Shown: in pieces, positions 24,201 through 34,959 of the stretch
Position numbering within the stretch: position 1 is the stretch's first letter
How the letters are laid out: every line of letters starts with the position of its first letter
Origin: Triticum aestivum
Taxonomy: Eukaryota > Streptophyta > Magnoliopsida > Poales > Poaceae
Reading direction: 5' to 3'
Assembly: GCF_018294505.1 (NCBI RefSeq)
Contig: NC_057803.1
Coordinates: 692,254,910-692,318,909, forward strand
DNA length: 64,000 nt
The notes under the pieces: generated by a model
Told to the model about the DNA's origin: nothing
Database searches by the model: none
Seen by the model: the letters and a program-made list of their open reading frames with translations, nothing else
Program-made: the position numbers and the translations under genes

Positions 24201-27200
24201 CCCGGTGGTCGAGTTGATGACTTGGCCGATCCGCGGGAGAGCGAATGGATCCTTGGGACAGGCCTTGTTGAGGCTGGTGTAATCGATACACATGCGCCAG
24301 GTCTTAATCTTCTTCAGGACGAGGACTGGATTGTCCAGCCACTTGGGCTGAAACACTTCAATTATGAAGACGGCCGCCAAAAGCTTGGAGACCTCTTCAC
24401 CAATGGTTCTTCTCTTCTCTTCGGAAAATAGTCGTAGGGGTTGATGGACAGGCTTGGCATCCTTGCGGACGTGAAGTTTGTGCTCGACGTACTTCCTCGG
24501 GATACCCAGAATGTCCTTGGGGGTCCATGCGAAGATATCCCGATTCTCACGGAGGAAGTCGACGAGCTCGCCTTCCTATTTGTTGTCGAAGCGGGCGCCT
24601 ACGACAACGTACTTGCTGCAGCTGGGGTCTTCCGGGTTCAGATTCACTTTCTTGGTTTCCTTGGAGGGTTTGAAGGCGGCCTTGTCGGCCGTGTCCTGAG
24701 TCGGGATCGATGCAGTGGAGGCCTCGCCTGCCAGTGCGACGATCCAGTCGAGCTGGCGCCGCTCCTCGGCAATGACCAGCGACTCGGCCAACTTGGCGCC
24801 ATCCCGGGCGCACTCCAGGGACTTGCGGTAATCGCCGGTGATGGTGATGAGGCCCTTGGGACCCGGCATCTTCATCTTTAGATACGCGTAATGGGGAACC
24901 GCCATGAACTTGGCAAGCGCGGGACGGCCCAGCAACGCGTGGTATGCGCTGGACAGGTCCACCACCTCAAACCAGATTGGTTCGCGTCGGAAGTAGTTGC
25001 TGTCACCAAACAGGTCATCGAGCCGGACCCAGCCAATGGGAGAGAAAGAGAGGCCGGGCACGATGGCGTGGAAGATCGTCCGGGTCAGCTCCAGGTCCTC
25101 GGCTTTGAGGCCGAGCTTGGTCATCGTGTCGCGGTAGAGGATGTTGATGTTGCTGCCATCGTCGATGAGGACTCGGGAGAACTTGCATGTGCGCCGCGCG
25201 ATGATGGTGGGGTTGAGGACGAGGGCGTAACCACCCGGACTCGGCATGACTGTCGGATGATCCTCCCGGGTCCAGGTGATCGGGCGATCCAACCAATGCA
25301 TGAGTTTCGGCTTAGCCGGGATGACGGTGTTCACCTCCTGCCGAAGGAGGCGCTCGTTGTGCTTGTCGTCGCTGAGGCTGGTGAAGGCGACATAGGCCGC
25401 GTTCTGGTCTGGGTAGGCGTCGTCGCGCATCATGCTGCCAGCTGGAGGCGGCGGTGGAGGTGGAGGCGGCTGTCCCGCGCCTGGAGCCGGAGCCGGAGGA
25501 GGCGGGAAGCCTCCCCTCATGATGCGCTTGGTGATGGCGCACTACCAAAGCGTGTGATTGGAGGGTCTTGCGCCGCTGTGGTGCTTGTAGGGGGCATCGA
25601 GCATCTCTTCGAAACTCATGGCGGGTTGCCATGCTGTCTTGCTGGTCTGCCGGTGCTTCACCGCCGGGTCTGCCGCGGCCTCGGTGGCCGCAACGAGTCG
25701 GTTGTCGTGACGCTGCGCCAGCTGGTCGGCCTTGCGCTTGTTGTTCTGGTGATGCTGCTGCCGGCTGCTTTCGCCGGTCGGCTTCAGAAAGGGAACCGGC
25801 TTCGCCTTGCCGGCTTCATCCAGCGCCACCTAGATCTTCATGGCATAGTCGGCGTTAGCATATTTGTCCGCCGTCACCATGAGCGCGGCCATGGTGGCCG
25901 GCTCGGAGCGTAAGAGCTTGTGCTTGAGGAGGGTGCCGTCTGGGCACCCGCTGACAAAGTACTGGATCGCCTGGACTTCATGGACTCCCTCGTAGCTTTT
26001 CCGGAGTTCGGTCCAAGGTGCGAGGTACTCGCTACCGGTCTCTGTAGGCCCTTGCACGCACATGGCGAGCTGGCTAGGGTGGTCGGGTCGCTTGTAGGTC
26101 CCCGTGAAGTTGCGGACGAAGGCTTCCTCGAGATCGACCCATGTGTTGATGCTTCCCATCGGCAGGTTGTTCAACCACGTGCGGGCCGACCCTTAGAGCA
26201 TGAGCGGTGCGTAGAGCACGGCGAGACGATGATTGGCACTGGTGATGCCAATGGCCGTGGTGTAGTCAGTGAGCCAGTCTTCTGGCTTCACGGTCCCGTT
26301 CTACTTGGGGGTGTAGATCGGGAGCATGAAACCTTTGGGGAAGGGCTCTTCCCGGATACATGGGCCAAAGCACGCCGGCCCGATAGCGCCGCTCTCCTCC
26401 CCCTCTAGGGAGCGAGCGAGCTGATCGAGGCGGTGGCGAGTGTCGGCGTCGTCCATGGAACGCGCGCCGAGTCGACTTGCGGCCTGGCCACGGGGGGCCG
26501 GGTCGGTTGGAGCCGAACACCGGCCATGCTAGCCGGGTCCGTGCTGGATCTCTGGGACGGGCTCGTCGCCCAATCCGCCGGCGGCTGTGGCGGCCGGATC
26601 ACGCCGAGTCTAGACTCGGCCAGAGTGCGCCTCACCGGGTGGCGAGGAAGTTGTATGTAGAAGTTCGCCGGGTCCACCAAGGCGGGCGGAGCTGGATCCC
26701 GCCGGCTTGGTGAGCTGGTTGAGGCGGTCCTGCTGGGTGTTGTCCGCGTTGAGGAGTTCGTGCATCCGCCCGATGCGCTCCTTCAGCTCCTCACCCGTGA
26801 GATGGTCCAGGCCGACTGCGGCTGCCTGGACAGCACGCATGTTCTTCGCTGGGGTCTCGTAGAGGGTCGGGACGGCGCCAAGGGCCCGGCCGATCGCTCC
26901 TCCCCGGGCATGCACATCGGCGACCCGGCTTGGCTCGGCTACGGCGGGCGTGAATCGGTAGGCAGCATTGCGCTCCAGCTGAGCGGTGTCCAGGCAACGC
27001 TGAGTGGCGGCAAGCGTCTCAGATAGGTCCAACATATGCTGGCGCCTTTCCTCGAGCTGGGTTCAGGACTTAGCGACGTTGGTGGTGTCGATGTCGGTGC
27101 CGATAGGGATGCGGAGGCTCTGCATCGCGGTGCGCAACGGATCGGATGGCTCGGTCCGTTCCGCTGCGGCCCTGGCTTTGGCGGCCTTCCTCGTCTTGCT

Positions 27201-27446
27201 CGACGAGGAGGAGGCGCCATAGCCAGTGACGAAGACCTCCACATGGACGTCCATTGCCGCGGTGGAAATGCCGCCGCCGAGGGAGAGGGGACAGTCGGAG
27301 TAGCTGAGCACCTCGCTAGGGTACTCGTCGGCCGCGGACGCATCGTAGATGCACAGTGCGGTGAAGGAGGCGGCGAGCGCGCCGATGACGTCGTCCACCA
27401 GCGTGACGGACTCGTCGGTGTAGGAGAAGGGGCCCGTCTAAAGCAT
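21232..27446 (-). pseudogene. gag-pol polyprotein of Tat element, multiply disabled
   Basis: The frame starts at 27446; a TAG lies at codon 3 (27438). Domains in order: gag (VDLEEAFVRNFTGTYKRPD), Pro-rich linker, protease (VLIDDGSNINILY, catalytic Asp kept), RT (CIDYTSLNKACPKDPF, VYMDDIMVK), RNase H, a second RNase H (CYGDSGMVVRQ, near 22950), and integrase with zinc-finger residues (MCEGCQRF) and the DDE core: D in WGLDMVGPF, D in TDNGTNF, E in NGQVERANG. It ends at 21232 (RPWNTKLLRPFYS). In-frame stops lie near 27062, 26607, 26193, 25827, 25540, 24573, 23215, 23063 and 22261; frames change near 26400, 23240 and 22830. An 11-G run at 23174-23184 marks another shaky point. This polyprotein would copy and integrate the element; here it cannot be translated through. 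Confidence 0.9.
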
Positions 27447-27470
27447 GCTCCCGGCCAGCTCCTCGGGCTG

Positions 27471-27489
27471 CCCCACAGTGGGCGCCAAC
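27471..27489 (-). other. Primer-binding site of the full-length Tat element
   Basis: On the minus strand, directly after the LTR, the sequence reads GTTGGCGCCCACTGTGGGG. TGGCGCC can pair with the 3' end (GGCGCCA) shared by several plant tRNAs. Which tRNA was used is not clear. Confidence 0.55.
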
Positions 27490-28494
27490 TATCATGGTGG
27501 GCGCACGACAGATGCCAAGGGATGGCTAAAGAGAGGAGGAGGCTCGAGGGCGCTGGTGGGCTCCAGAGGCGAGATCGGCATGAGCGAGCGTGGGACGCCG
27601 GACATACCCAAGTTCGGGGCTCTCCGGAGAGATAACACCCCTAGTCCTGCCGAGTGTAGTTGGATGTTCGATAGTACAATGTTGCTCCTGGAGCTGTTTG
27701 GGGGAGGAAGGAAGCTGGCCAAGGCTTGGGCTGCTCCTTCTCTCTGGTGTTGCTGTTTTGGTGGCTAGTTCTATGCTTACTTGCCTTTCTCTAGTTACAT
27801 GCCTCTATGATCGCGGGCTCCTGGGGGGTTTTATAGACCAACCTCCGAGGGGTACAATGGTAATGTTATAAGTCGGTGGGTCCGGATTGTCGGTGTCTGG
27901 GGACCCGGGCTGGGTCCCGCTCAGGGCTTGTGGTTCGCCGGGTTCCCCTAGGTGCGGGCCCCGCCTGCCTAGGGGGACTGTGCGCCATCTTGTCCATCAT
28001 CAGGGCGTGCCTGAGTCGAGTCATGTATAGTGGCTCTCCGTCAGGTTGCCGCTTACTATTGTCAGCGGTGAGGGCGGGGGCACTGTAGCCACGCCGGCCC
28101 TGGTCAGCGGGTAGGTGAGGGGCACTCTTGCCACGCTCCGGCTGACCAGAGGCATAGGCGGGGCACTGTTGCCTCGGTCATCGTTTATTGAAGACTCGTC
28201 CCATCGTACGGCCTGGATTGGACGGGAGCTGGCCCGTGGCTCGATTGCGGAGCACGCCACGGGTGGTGATGGCTTGTCGAGGAAGCTTTGGTTGTGCCGG
28301 GTTCGGGTGCCTTGCGCTAGTTGTTGAGGCCAGTCGGCGCGTCTATGCCGGGTCGGAGAGCTTGGCCGGGTTGTGGGACTTGGCCGGGTCGAGCGACCTG
28401 GCCAAGCGCGTGCCGGTTTGAGGGGCGGTGCCAGCCCCGTTGTTTTTGAAGAGGATCGGGTTCCTTTGCCTGCCCGGGGTTCATCCCCCCGACA
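27490..28494 (-). repeat. 5' LTR of the full-length Tat element
   Basis: 1005 bp, partner of 14863-15859. Its inner end reads TATCATGG where the other copy has TGTCGTGG, so the terminal TG has become TA. The U3 core promoter is probably TATAAAA on the minus strand at 27829-27835. Confidence 0.9.
27829..27835 (-). promoter_or_regulatory. TATA box in Tat 5' LTR
   Basis: TATAAAA on the minus strand, in TCTATAAAACCCCCCAGG; the same box is conserved in the other LTR at 15202-15208. It is the expected promoter of the gag-pol transcript. Confidence 0.6.
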
Positions 28495-29519
28495 GAAATC
28501 ATCACCATCATCATCACCAACGATCCTCTCGTCGGGAGGGGGCCAATCTCCATCAATATCTTCACCAGCACCATCTCCTCTAAAAAGCCTAGTTCATTTC
28601 TTGTATCCAATCTTGTATCAAAACCACAAATTGGTATCTGTGGGTTGCTAGTAGTGTTGATTACTCCTTGTAGTTGATGCTAATTGGTTTACTTGGTGGA
28701 AGATCATATGTTCAGATCCTTAATGCATATTAATACTCCTCTGATCATGAACAGGAATATGCTTTGTGAGTAGTTACGTTTGTTCTTGAGGACATGGGTG
28801 AAGTCTTGCTATTAGTAGTCATGTGAATTTGGTATTCGTTCGATATTTTGATGAGATGTATGTTGTCTCTCCTCTAGTGATGTTATGTGAACATCGACTA
28901 CATGACACTTCACCATTATTTGGGCCTAGAGGAAGGCATTGGGAAGTAATAAGTAGATGATGAGTTGCTAGAGTGACATAAGCTTAAACCCAAGTTTATG
29001 CGTTGCTTCGTAAGGGGCTGATTTGGATCCACTAGTTTCATGCTATGGCCAGGTTTATCTTAATACTTGTTTTGTAGTTGCGGATGCTTGCAATAGGGGT
29101 TAATCATAAGTGGGATGCTTGTCCAAGTAAGGGCAGTACCCAAGCACCGGTCCACCCACATATCAAATTATCAGAGTACCGAACGCGAATCATATGAGCG
29201 TGATGAAAACTAGCTTGACGATAATTCCCATGTGTCCTCGGGAGCGCTTTTCTCATTATAAGAAATTGTCCAGGCTTGTCCTTTGCTACAAAAAGGATTG
29301 GGCCACCTTGCTGCACTTTATTTACTTTCATTGCTTGTTACCCATTACAAATTATCTTATCACAAAACTATCTGTTACCTACAATTTCAGTGCTTGGAGA
29401 GAATACCTTACTGAAAACCGCTTGTCATTTCCTTCTGCTCCTCGTTGGGTTCGACACTCTTACTTATCGAAAGGACTACGATAGATCCCCTTTACTTGTG
29501 GGTCATCAAGACTCTTTTC

Positions 29520-29538
29520 TGGCACCGTTTCCGGGGAG
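29520..29538 (+). other. Primer-binding site of the Athila element (Asp-tRNA type)
   Basis: TGGCACCGTTTCCGGGGAG lies 11 bases after the LTR end. Plant Athila elements typically use TGGCGCCGTTGCCGGGGA, complementary to tRNA-Asp. This copy differs at two positions. Confidence 0.75.
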
Positions 29539-29614
29539 TGAGGCGCCTTTGGTAAGTGGAACTTGGTAAGGAAACATTTATATAGTGTGCTGAAATTTTC
29601 TGTCACTTGTTACT

Positions 29615-30600
29615 ATGGAAACTAATCCTTCGAGGGGCTTGTTCGGGGTATCTTCACCCCAACCAGTAGAGCAAAGAGTTGCCCCTCAACTTACTGAACC
29701 TACTGAAAATGTTTACTTTGAGATTCCTTCGGGTATGATAGAGAAACTGCTAGCTAATCCCTCTGCAGGAGATGGAACATTGCATCCTGATTTACACCTT
29801 ATCTTTGTGAATGAAGATTGTGGATTATTTAAGCTTGCAGGTATTCCCGATGATGTTGTGAAAAGGAAGGTTCTCCCTTTATCTTTGAAGGTAGATGCAT
29901 TGACATGGTATAGGCTATGTGATGATACGTGATCTTGGAATTATAAAGGATTGAAGTTGGAATTTGACCATAAGTTCTATCCTATGCATCTTGTTCAACA
30001 TGATCGTAATTACATATATAATTTCTAGCCTTGCGAAGGAGAAAGCATCGCTCAAGCTTGGGGGAGGCTTAAGTCAATGTTATATTCATGCCCCAATCAT
30101 GAGCTCTCAAGAGATATGATTATTCAAAAAATTTATGCTCGGCTTTCTCTCAATGATCGCACCATGCTCGATACTTCCTGTGCTGGTTCTTATATGCTGA
30201 AGACTACTGAATTCAAGTGGGATTTATTGGAAAGAATTAAACGCAACTCTGAAGATTGGGGTTCCGACGATGGTAAGGAGTCAGTTATAACACCTAAGTT
30301 TGATTGTGTTAAATCTTTTATGGACACCGATGCTTTTCATGGATTTAGCGCTAAATATGGACTTGACTCCGAGATAGTAGCTGCTTTTTGTGAATCTTTT
30401 GCTTCTCACGTTGATCTCCCTAACGAGAAGTGGTTTAAGTATAATCCTCCCACTGAAGTAATAGTAGTTGCACCTATTACAGTTGAAGAAAAGACTATCA
30501 CTTATAATGATCCTATTGTTCCTACTACTTATGTTGAGAAACCTTCTTTTCCTCTTAGGATAAAGGATCATGCTAAAACTTCAACGGTTGTTTGTAAGAG
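29615..30600 (+). pseudogene. Gag part of the Athila gag-pol, broken
   Basis: The frame starts METNPSRGLFG at 29615. It contains the gag domain with LPLSLKVDALTWYRLC, ESIAQAWGRLKSMLYSCPNH and FKWDLLERIKRNSEDW. In-frame stops lie at 29930 (TGA) and 30028 (TAG, where Trp is usual). The frame is cut inside a codon at 30600 by the Copia-type element and resumes in phase at 40541. This shows gag and pol form one long frame, interrupted by an insertion in the opposite orientation. Gag would form the particle core; this copy cannot be translated past the first stop. Confidence 0.85.
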
Positions 30601-32288
30601 TGTAGGATTGGAAGTATGTCTAGAGGGGGGGTGATTAGACTACTTGACCAAATAAAAACTTAACCTTTTCCCAATTTTAGTCTTTGGCAGATTTTAGCAA
30701 ACTTAGCACAAGTCAAGCAATCTTAACACAATTCAAGCAAGCATGCAAAGAGTATATAAGCAGCGTAAAATAAAGCATGCAACTTGCAAGAATGTAAAGG
30801 GAAGGGTTTGGAGAATTCAAACAAAATTTGGATACATGGTGATTTTTGAGCCGTGGTTCCGATAGGTGGTGCTATCGTACATCCACGTTGATGGAGACTT
30901 CAACCCACGAAGGGTAACGGCTGTGCGAGTCCAAGGAGGGCTCCACCCAAGAAGGATCCACGAAGAAGCAACCTTGTCTATCCCACTATGGTCGTCGCCC
31001 ACGAAGGACTTGCCTCACTAGCGGTAGATATTCACGAAGTAGGTGATCTCCTTGCCTTTACAAACTCCTTGGTTCAACTCCACAATCTTGTCGGAGGCTC
31101 CCAAGTGAAACCTAGCCAATCTAGGAGACACCACTCTCCAAGAAGTAAGAAATGGTGTGTTGATGATGAACTCCTTACTCTTGTGCTTCAAATGATAGTC
31201 TCCCCAACACTCAACTCTCACTCACAGGATTTGGATTTGGTGGAAAGAAGATTTGAGTGGAAAGCAACTTGGGGAAGGCTAGAGATCAAGATTCATATGG
31301 TAGGAATGGAATATCTTGGTCTCAACACATGAGTAGGTGGTTCTCTCTCAGAAATGGTAAGTTGGAAGTGTATGTTTGTTCTGATGGCTCTCTCCACGAA
31401 TGAAGAGGAGGTGGAGGGGTATATATAGCCTCCACACGAAATCTAACTATTACACACAATTTACCAATCTCGGTGGGACCGAATCAAGAAACTCGGTTTG
31501 ACCGATTCAGTAAACCTAGTGACCATTAAGGTTTTCGGTGGGACTGACATGCAACTCGGTAGGACCGATATGGTTAGGGTTAGGGCACAACATAATCTCG
31601 GTGAGACCGATTACACAAACTCGGTGAGACCGATTTTGGTAATAAGCTAACCAGAGAGTTGGTCAGGTAAACTCGGTGGGACCGGTTCGCTCTTTTCGGT
31701 GAGACCGAAATGTTACGAAAGGGAAACAGAGAGTTTACATTGCAATCTCGGTGAGAACGATCGCTCATCTCGGTGAGACCGAAACGTTACGAAGGGAAAC
31801 AGAGAGATTACAATCCCATCTTGGTGAGACCGAGATCCCTATCGGTGAGACCGATTTGCCTAGGGTTTGTGGCAGTGGCTATGACATCTGAACTCGGTGG
31901 CGCCGGATAGAAAGAATCAGTGGGGCCGAGTTAGACTTTAGATTTAGTTCATATGTCGATGTGGGAAAGTAGTTGAGGGTTTTGGAGCATATCACTAAGC
32001 ACTTGAAGCAAGAACCTCATTAAGTAACACCTCATCCCTCCTTGATAGTATTGGCTTTTCCTATAGACTCAATGTGATCTTGGATCACTAAAATATAAAA
32101 TGTAGAGTCTTGAGCTTTGAGCTTGAGCCAATCCTTTTATCCTTAGCATTCTGAGGGGTCCACTTTTCTCATCCATGCCATGCCATTCATTGAGCTTTCC
32201 TGAAATATTTGTCTTGGAATAGTGTTAGCTCAATGAGCTATATGTTGTTAGGAATTACTAAAACCACCTAGGGATAGTTGCACTTTCA
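30601..32288 (-). repeat. 3' LTR of the Copia derivative
   Basis: 1688 bp, TGTAGGATTG to GTTGCACTTTCA. It matches 38872-40535 throughout. It contains a TATATATA box read on the minus strand (31420-31427) and a block of about 14 quasi-palindromes TCGGT-N3-ACCGA upstream of it (31466-31932). Confidence 0.95.
31466..31932. repeat. Array of TCGGT-N3-ACCGA quasi-palindromes, left LTR
   Basis: About 14 copies of a 13-bp inverted repeat (arms TCGGT and ACCGA; spacer often GAG or GGG) lie at irregular spacing in the U3 region just upstream of the TATATATA box. Several copies carry one arm mutation. The same array recurs in the right LTR (39738-40170, about 13 copies) and in the internal region (34975-35790, about 14 copies). 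Confidence 0.9.
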
Positions 32289-32290
32289 AT

Positions 32291-32302
32291 CTCCCCCTTT
32301 TT
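32291..32302 (-). other. Polypurine tract of the Copia derivative
   Basis: On the minus strand this reads AAAAAGGGGGAG immediately before the 3' LTR start (TGAAAGTGC). It is the expected primer for plus-strand synthesis. Confidence 0.7.
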
Positions 32303-32710
32303 GGTAATTGATGACAACATATAGATGAAAGCTTCGACAAATGATAATAAGATTGAAAAACATTATCGCTTTGAGAAGTACGTGAAATGTGAGAGCTCCC
32401 CCTAAATTTGTGCATAGTTTAAGATTTGCTTTGGACTGCAAATGCACATAGAGTTAGGATCATGAGTTACTCTCCCATGTCACATACATCTTGGTGGAGT
32501 GCTCAAAATGATAATAATTGAAGTACATGCACTCATCACCAAGCAAAGTGAATGATCATAATCATATAGAGATAAAAGGATAATGTCATCCAACAAGCAT
32601 TAATGTAGCAAATGATCAAACACATGATCATCCAAGTATCACACAGGCATAAAGTATCTCAAACAAGCAAACAAAGTTCAACCACCAAAACAAGAGAGAA
32701 CAAAAGCAAA

Positions 32711-32729
32711 CTCTCTCTCTCTCTCTCTC
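32711..32729. repeat. CT dinucleotide microsatellite
   Basis: About nine CT units in the region between the polypurine tract and the end of the extra ORF. The rest of 32303-32815 holds no coding signal. Confidence 0.9.
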
Positions 32730-32815
32730 GAAGCCTGTGATCAATATATTTTTCTTCCCCTTTGGCAACAAGTTACCAAAAAGTTCCTAGAAAATGCATA
32801 GTACTAAATCGTCTC

Positions 32816-34845
32816 TCAGGCTTGGTCTTGATGTGGTGGTGTAGATATGAATCCAAGGATGAAGGCATCTGTTGATGAAGTTGGAGCTGGTGGAGTACGT
32901 GTTGGAGCTGGTGCAGATGAAGTTGCTCTTGTGTCTGTCACTGGCACTGCAGCTGATCTCTGAGCTCTAGGCACTCTGGCAAATGCATTAGTGGTTGTCT
33001 TGCCCTTCCTCTCCTACATGTCATCCTGGAGTTGCTCAACAACAGACTGAATCTCAGTAACCTTCACATCCAAGTCATAGAACTTCTGCTCCATGATCCT
33101 CTCCAGGCTCTCCTGGTTTTGAGTCGGGGTGGCCAACCCCTTCTCAATCCTCAGAGTGGATGCAATCAAGTAGCCAAGCTGATCTTGCTTGCTCTTCAGG
33201 AAGTACTAAGATGCCTCATCAATGGTTGGCATCTTGGCAGCCTTTTCTATCCTTGCTTTCTCCTTCTTTGCTTGAGCTTGTACAGAAGATGGTTCATCTT
33301 CATCCATCACAACTATGTTATCCTCATAATCTGGGTAGATGGGATGTGTTCCTTGTCCAACAGGTATGTGCCAGTGCCCATCTTGGAGTTAATCAGCTCC
33401 TGGATCTGTGGGGCATATCCACAACTTCTCTTCTGGTCTGTAGTTGTCCTCTTGATAGTTTCAACAACGAGGCTCATGACCTTGAACTTTTAAGGCACAT
33501 CAAATAAGTGTAGCAGATTGATTGCATGTCCTCTGATCATATTATGATCACCTGACTTGGGCAATAGAGTGTGCTTGAGGATCCAGTTGATGGTTGGCAG
33601 TCCTGACAGAAGATAATGTACAGATCCAAACTTGTGAGTCTCAAGTGCTTCATCTGGGATCTCCTTGTACATATGTGCCATAGAGTTGTGATCCATCTTC
33701 TTCTTGGCATAGACATCCAATTCATCTACTTTCTCCTTAGGTGCATTGATCAGATTTTCCCATTCTTCAATTGTTGATTGGTACCTAGTACCTTCAGACA
33801 TCCACACTACCCTGCCATCTGGATAAACGTGTGTTGTGGAGTAGAATTGCATTATGAGCTCATCATTCCACTTTGTGAGCTTATGCCCAACAAAGTTATC
33901 CACTCCAAAACCCTTGAAACTGTCAAACACACCAGGATAGTGTTCTTCATTCTCCTTGATATATTTCTAGTCCACCCATCTCATATCACAGACAATTGGC
34001 TTCTTGTCCAGCAGCACTGTCTCATAGAAGTCTTGTCGTTCCTTTGTATGGAACCTGTAGTCCACAGCAGTTCTCCTCCTAACTACATATGGATCAGTCA
34101 ACCTCCACTGTCAGAGTCCTACATCATTTCTCAGCTTCATGTTCTCAGCAACAGGATGAGCATCGTTGTGATCTAGAATTTTAGGCTTCAACTTTCTCAA
34201 GACATGCTCTTCATCATCTTCCTCTTCAACAACAACTTCAGGCACTGGGGCCTTGTTCTTCTCAGCAGCTGGGATGTTCCTAGTATTCCTCTTAGATGCA
34301 GACTTGGGCTTGGAAGTAGCCTTGGGTGCTTCTTTGGGCTTAGATGAAGCAGCCCCTGACCTAATGGCATCACCCATAAGCTTCTGAGATTTGGGAGCTG
34401 GTGCAGCAGCTTCTTCTTCTTCATCATCCATCATGGAAGGCTTTCCAACAACCCTGGCCATGGTCTTCTTGACCCTTTCCTTCCTCTTCTTCTTAGTCAC
34501 TTCTGGCTCTTTGGGATCGGATTTCTCAGTTTCTTTGGTTGAGCCTCTGACTTTCAGCATAGGAGTCCTCTTGGCTGGGACTTTCCTGTTCAAACCAGGC
34601 TTGGTGGCTGCAGCTGTGCCATACTCCTTCTTGAGCACTTTCCTGGATGTGGCCTCATCCTCTTCTGCCACATAGTCTTCATCCTCAGAGTCTGAGGTTT
34701 TCTTCTACCTGGCCCTGGTGGCAGCTTTGGGAAGGTTGTTTGGTGTGCTCCTGCTGCCCTCATTTGAGGAACTTGAGGGGCTAGTGCCCTCACTCATAGG
34801 AACCTGCTCCTCTTCCCTATTCTGGCTGTCACTTTGATCAAACAT
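32816..34845 (-). pseudogene. Extra ORF of the Copia derivative (putative plant transposon protein), broken
   Basis: The start MFDQSDSQNREEEQV (34845) leads into a low-complexity Lys/Glu/Ser-rich N-terminal half (VTKKKRKERVKK, DEEEEAAAPAP) that looks disordered and nuclear. A folded-looking domain follows (34100-33490): FDSFKGFGVDNFVGHKLTKW, FYSTTHVYPDGRVVWM, YQSTIEEWENLINAP, LETHKFGSVHYLLSG. It resembles the grass 'putative plant transposon protein' family (Transposase_32-like, from memory). The C-terminal third is helical (KQDQLGYLIASTLRIEKG). Stops lie near 34704, 34108, 33967 and 33487, with a frame change further on, so this copy is dead. It is not Copia pol: no RT or integrase residue is present. 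It occupies the place of pol on the same strand as gag. Confidence 0.7.
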
Positions 34846-34959
34846 GTTGCAAACACTGACAGCTGACCCTGTGAATAGATATAGATGAGATAGAGGGGAT
34901 AAGCATCACAAAATACAGAGGTTTTTGCAAAAGATTGAGTTAAAAACTTAGTTTTAGTT

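Larger units (their letters stand above)
14863..28494 (-). mobile_element. Tat-lineage Gypsy retrotransposon with pol and antisense gene, full length
   Basis: A 13632-bp element with LTRs at 14863-15859 and 27490-28494 and the target duplication GAAAT (14858-14862, 28495-28499). On the minus strand it has PBS, gag, protease, RT, RNase H, a second RNase H, and integrase (27446-21232). On the plus strand it has an intron-containing gene (16471-20490) between integrase and the 3' LTR. The extra RNase H domain after the normal one is the hallmark of the Tat lineage. The polyprotein has at least eight stops or frameshifts, so the element is dead. It belongs to a different family from the element at 1-13419: LTRs and antisense genes are only distantly alike. 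Confidence 0.9.
14351..29508 (+). repeat. 5' LTR of the Athila element, split by a Tat-type element
   Basis: The left part is 14351-14862 and the right part 28500-29508; between them lies the Tat-type element 14863-28494 plus one copy of its TSD. The joined LTR matches the 3' LTR at 46584-49591 end to end by eye. It contains a GC-rich palindromic block near 14637 (GGGTGGG/CCCACCC) that recurs near 46870. Confidence 0.9.

Noticed and set aside
21403..26660. Many plus-strand open frames over the Tat polyprotein
   Set aside because: They mirror the minus-strand pol frame and have no domain of their own.
31466..31932. Regularly recurring palindromes considered as a CRISPR-like array
   Set aside because: Spacing is irregular, there are no cas genes, the genome is plant-like, and the array lies inside a duplicated LTR.
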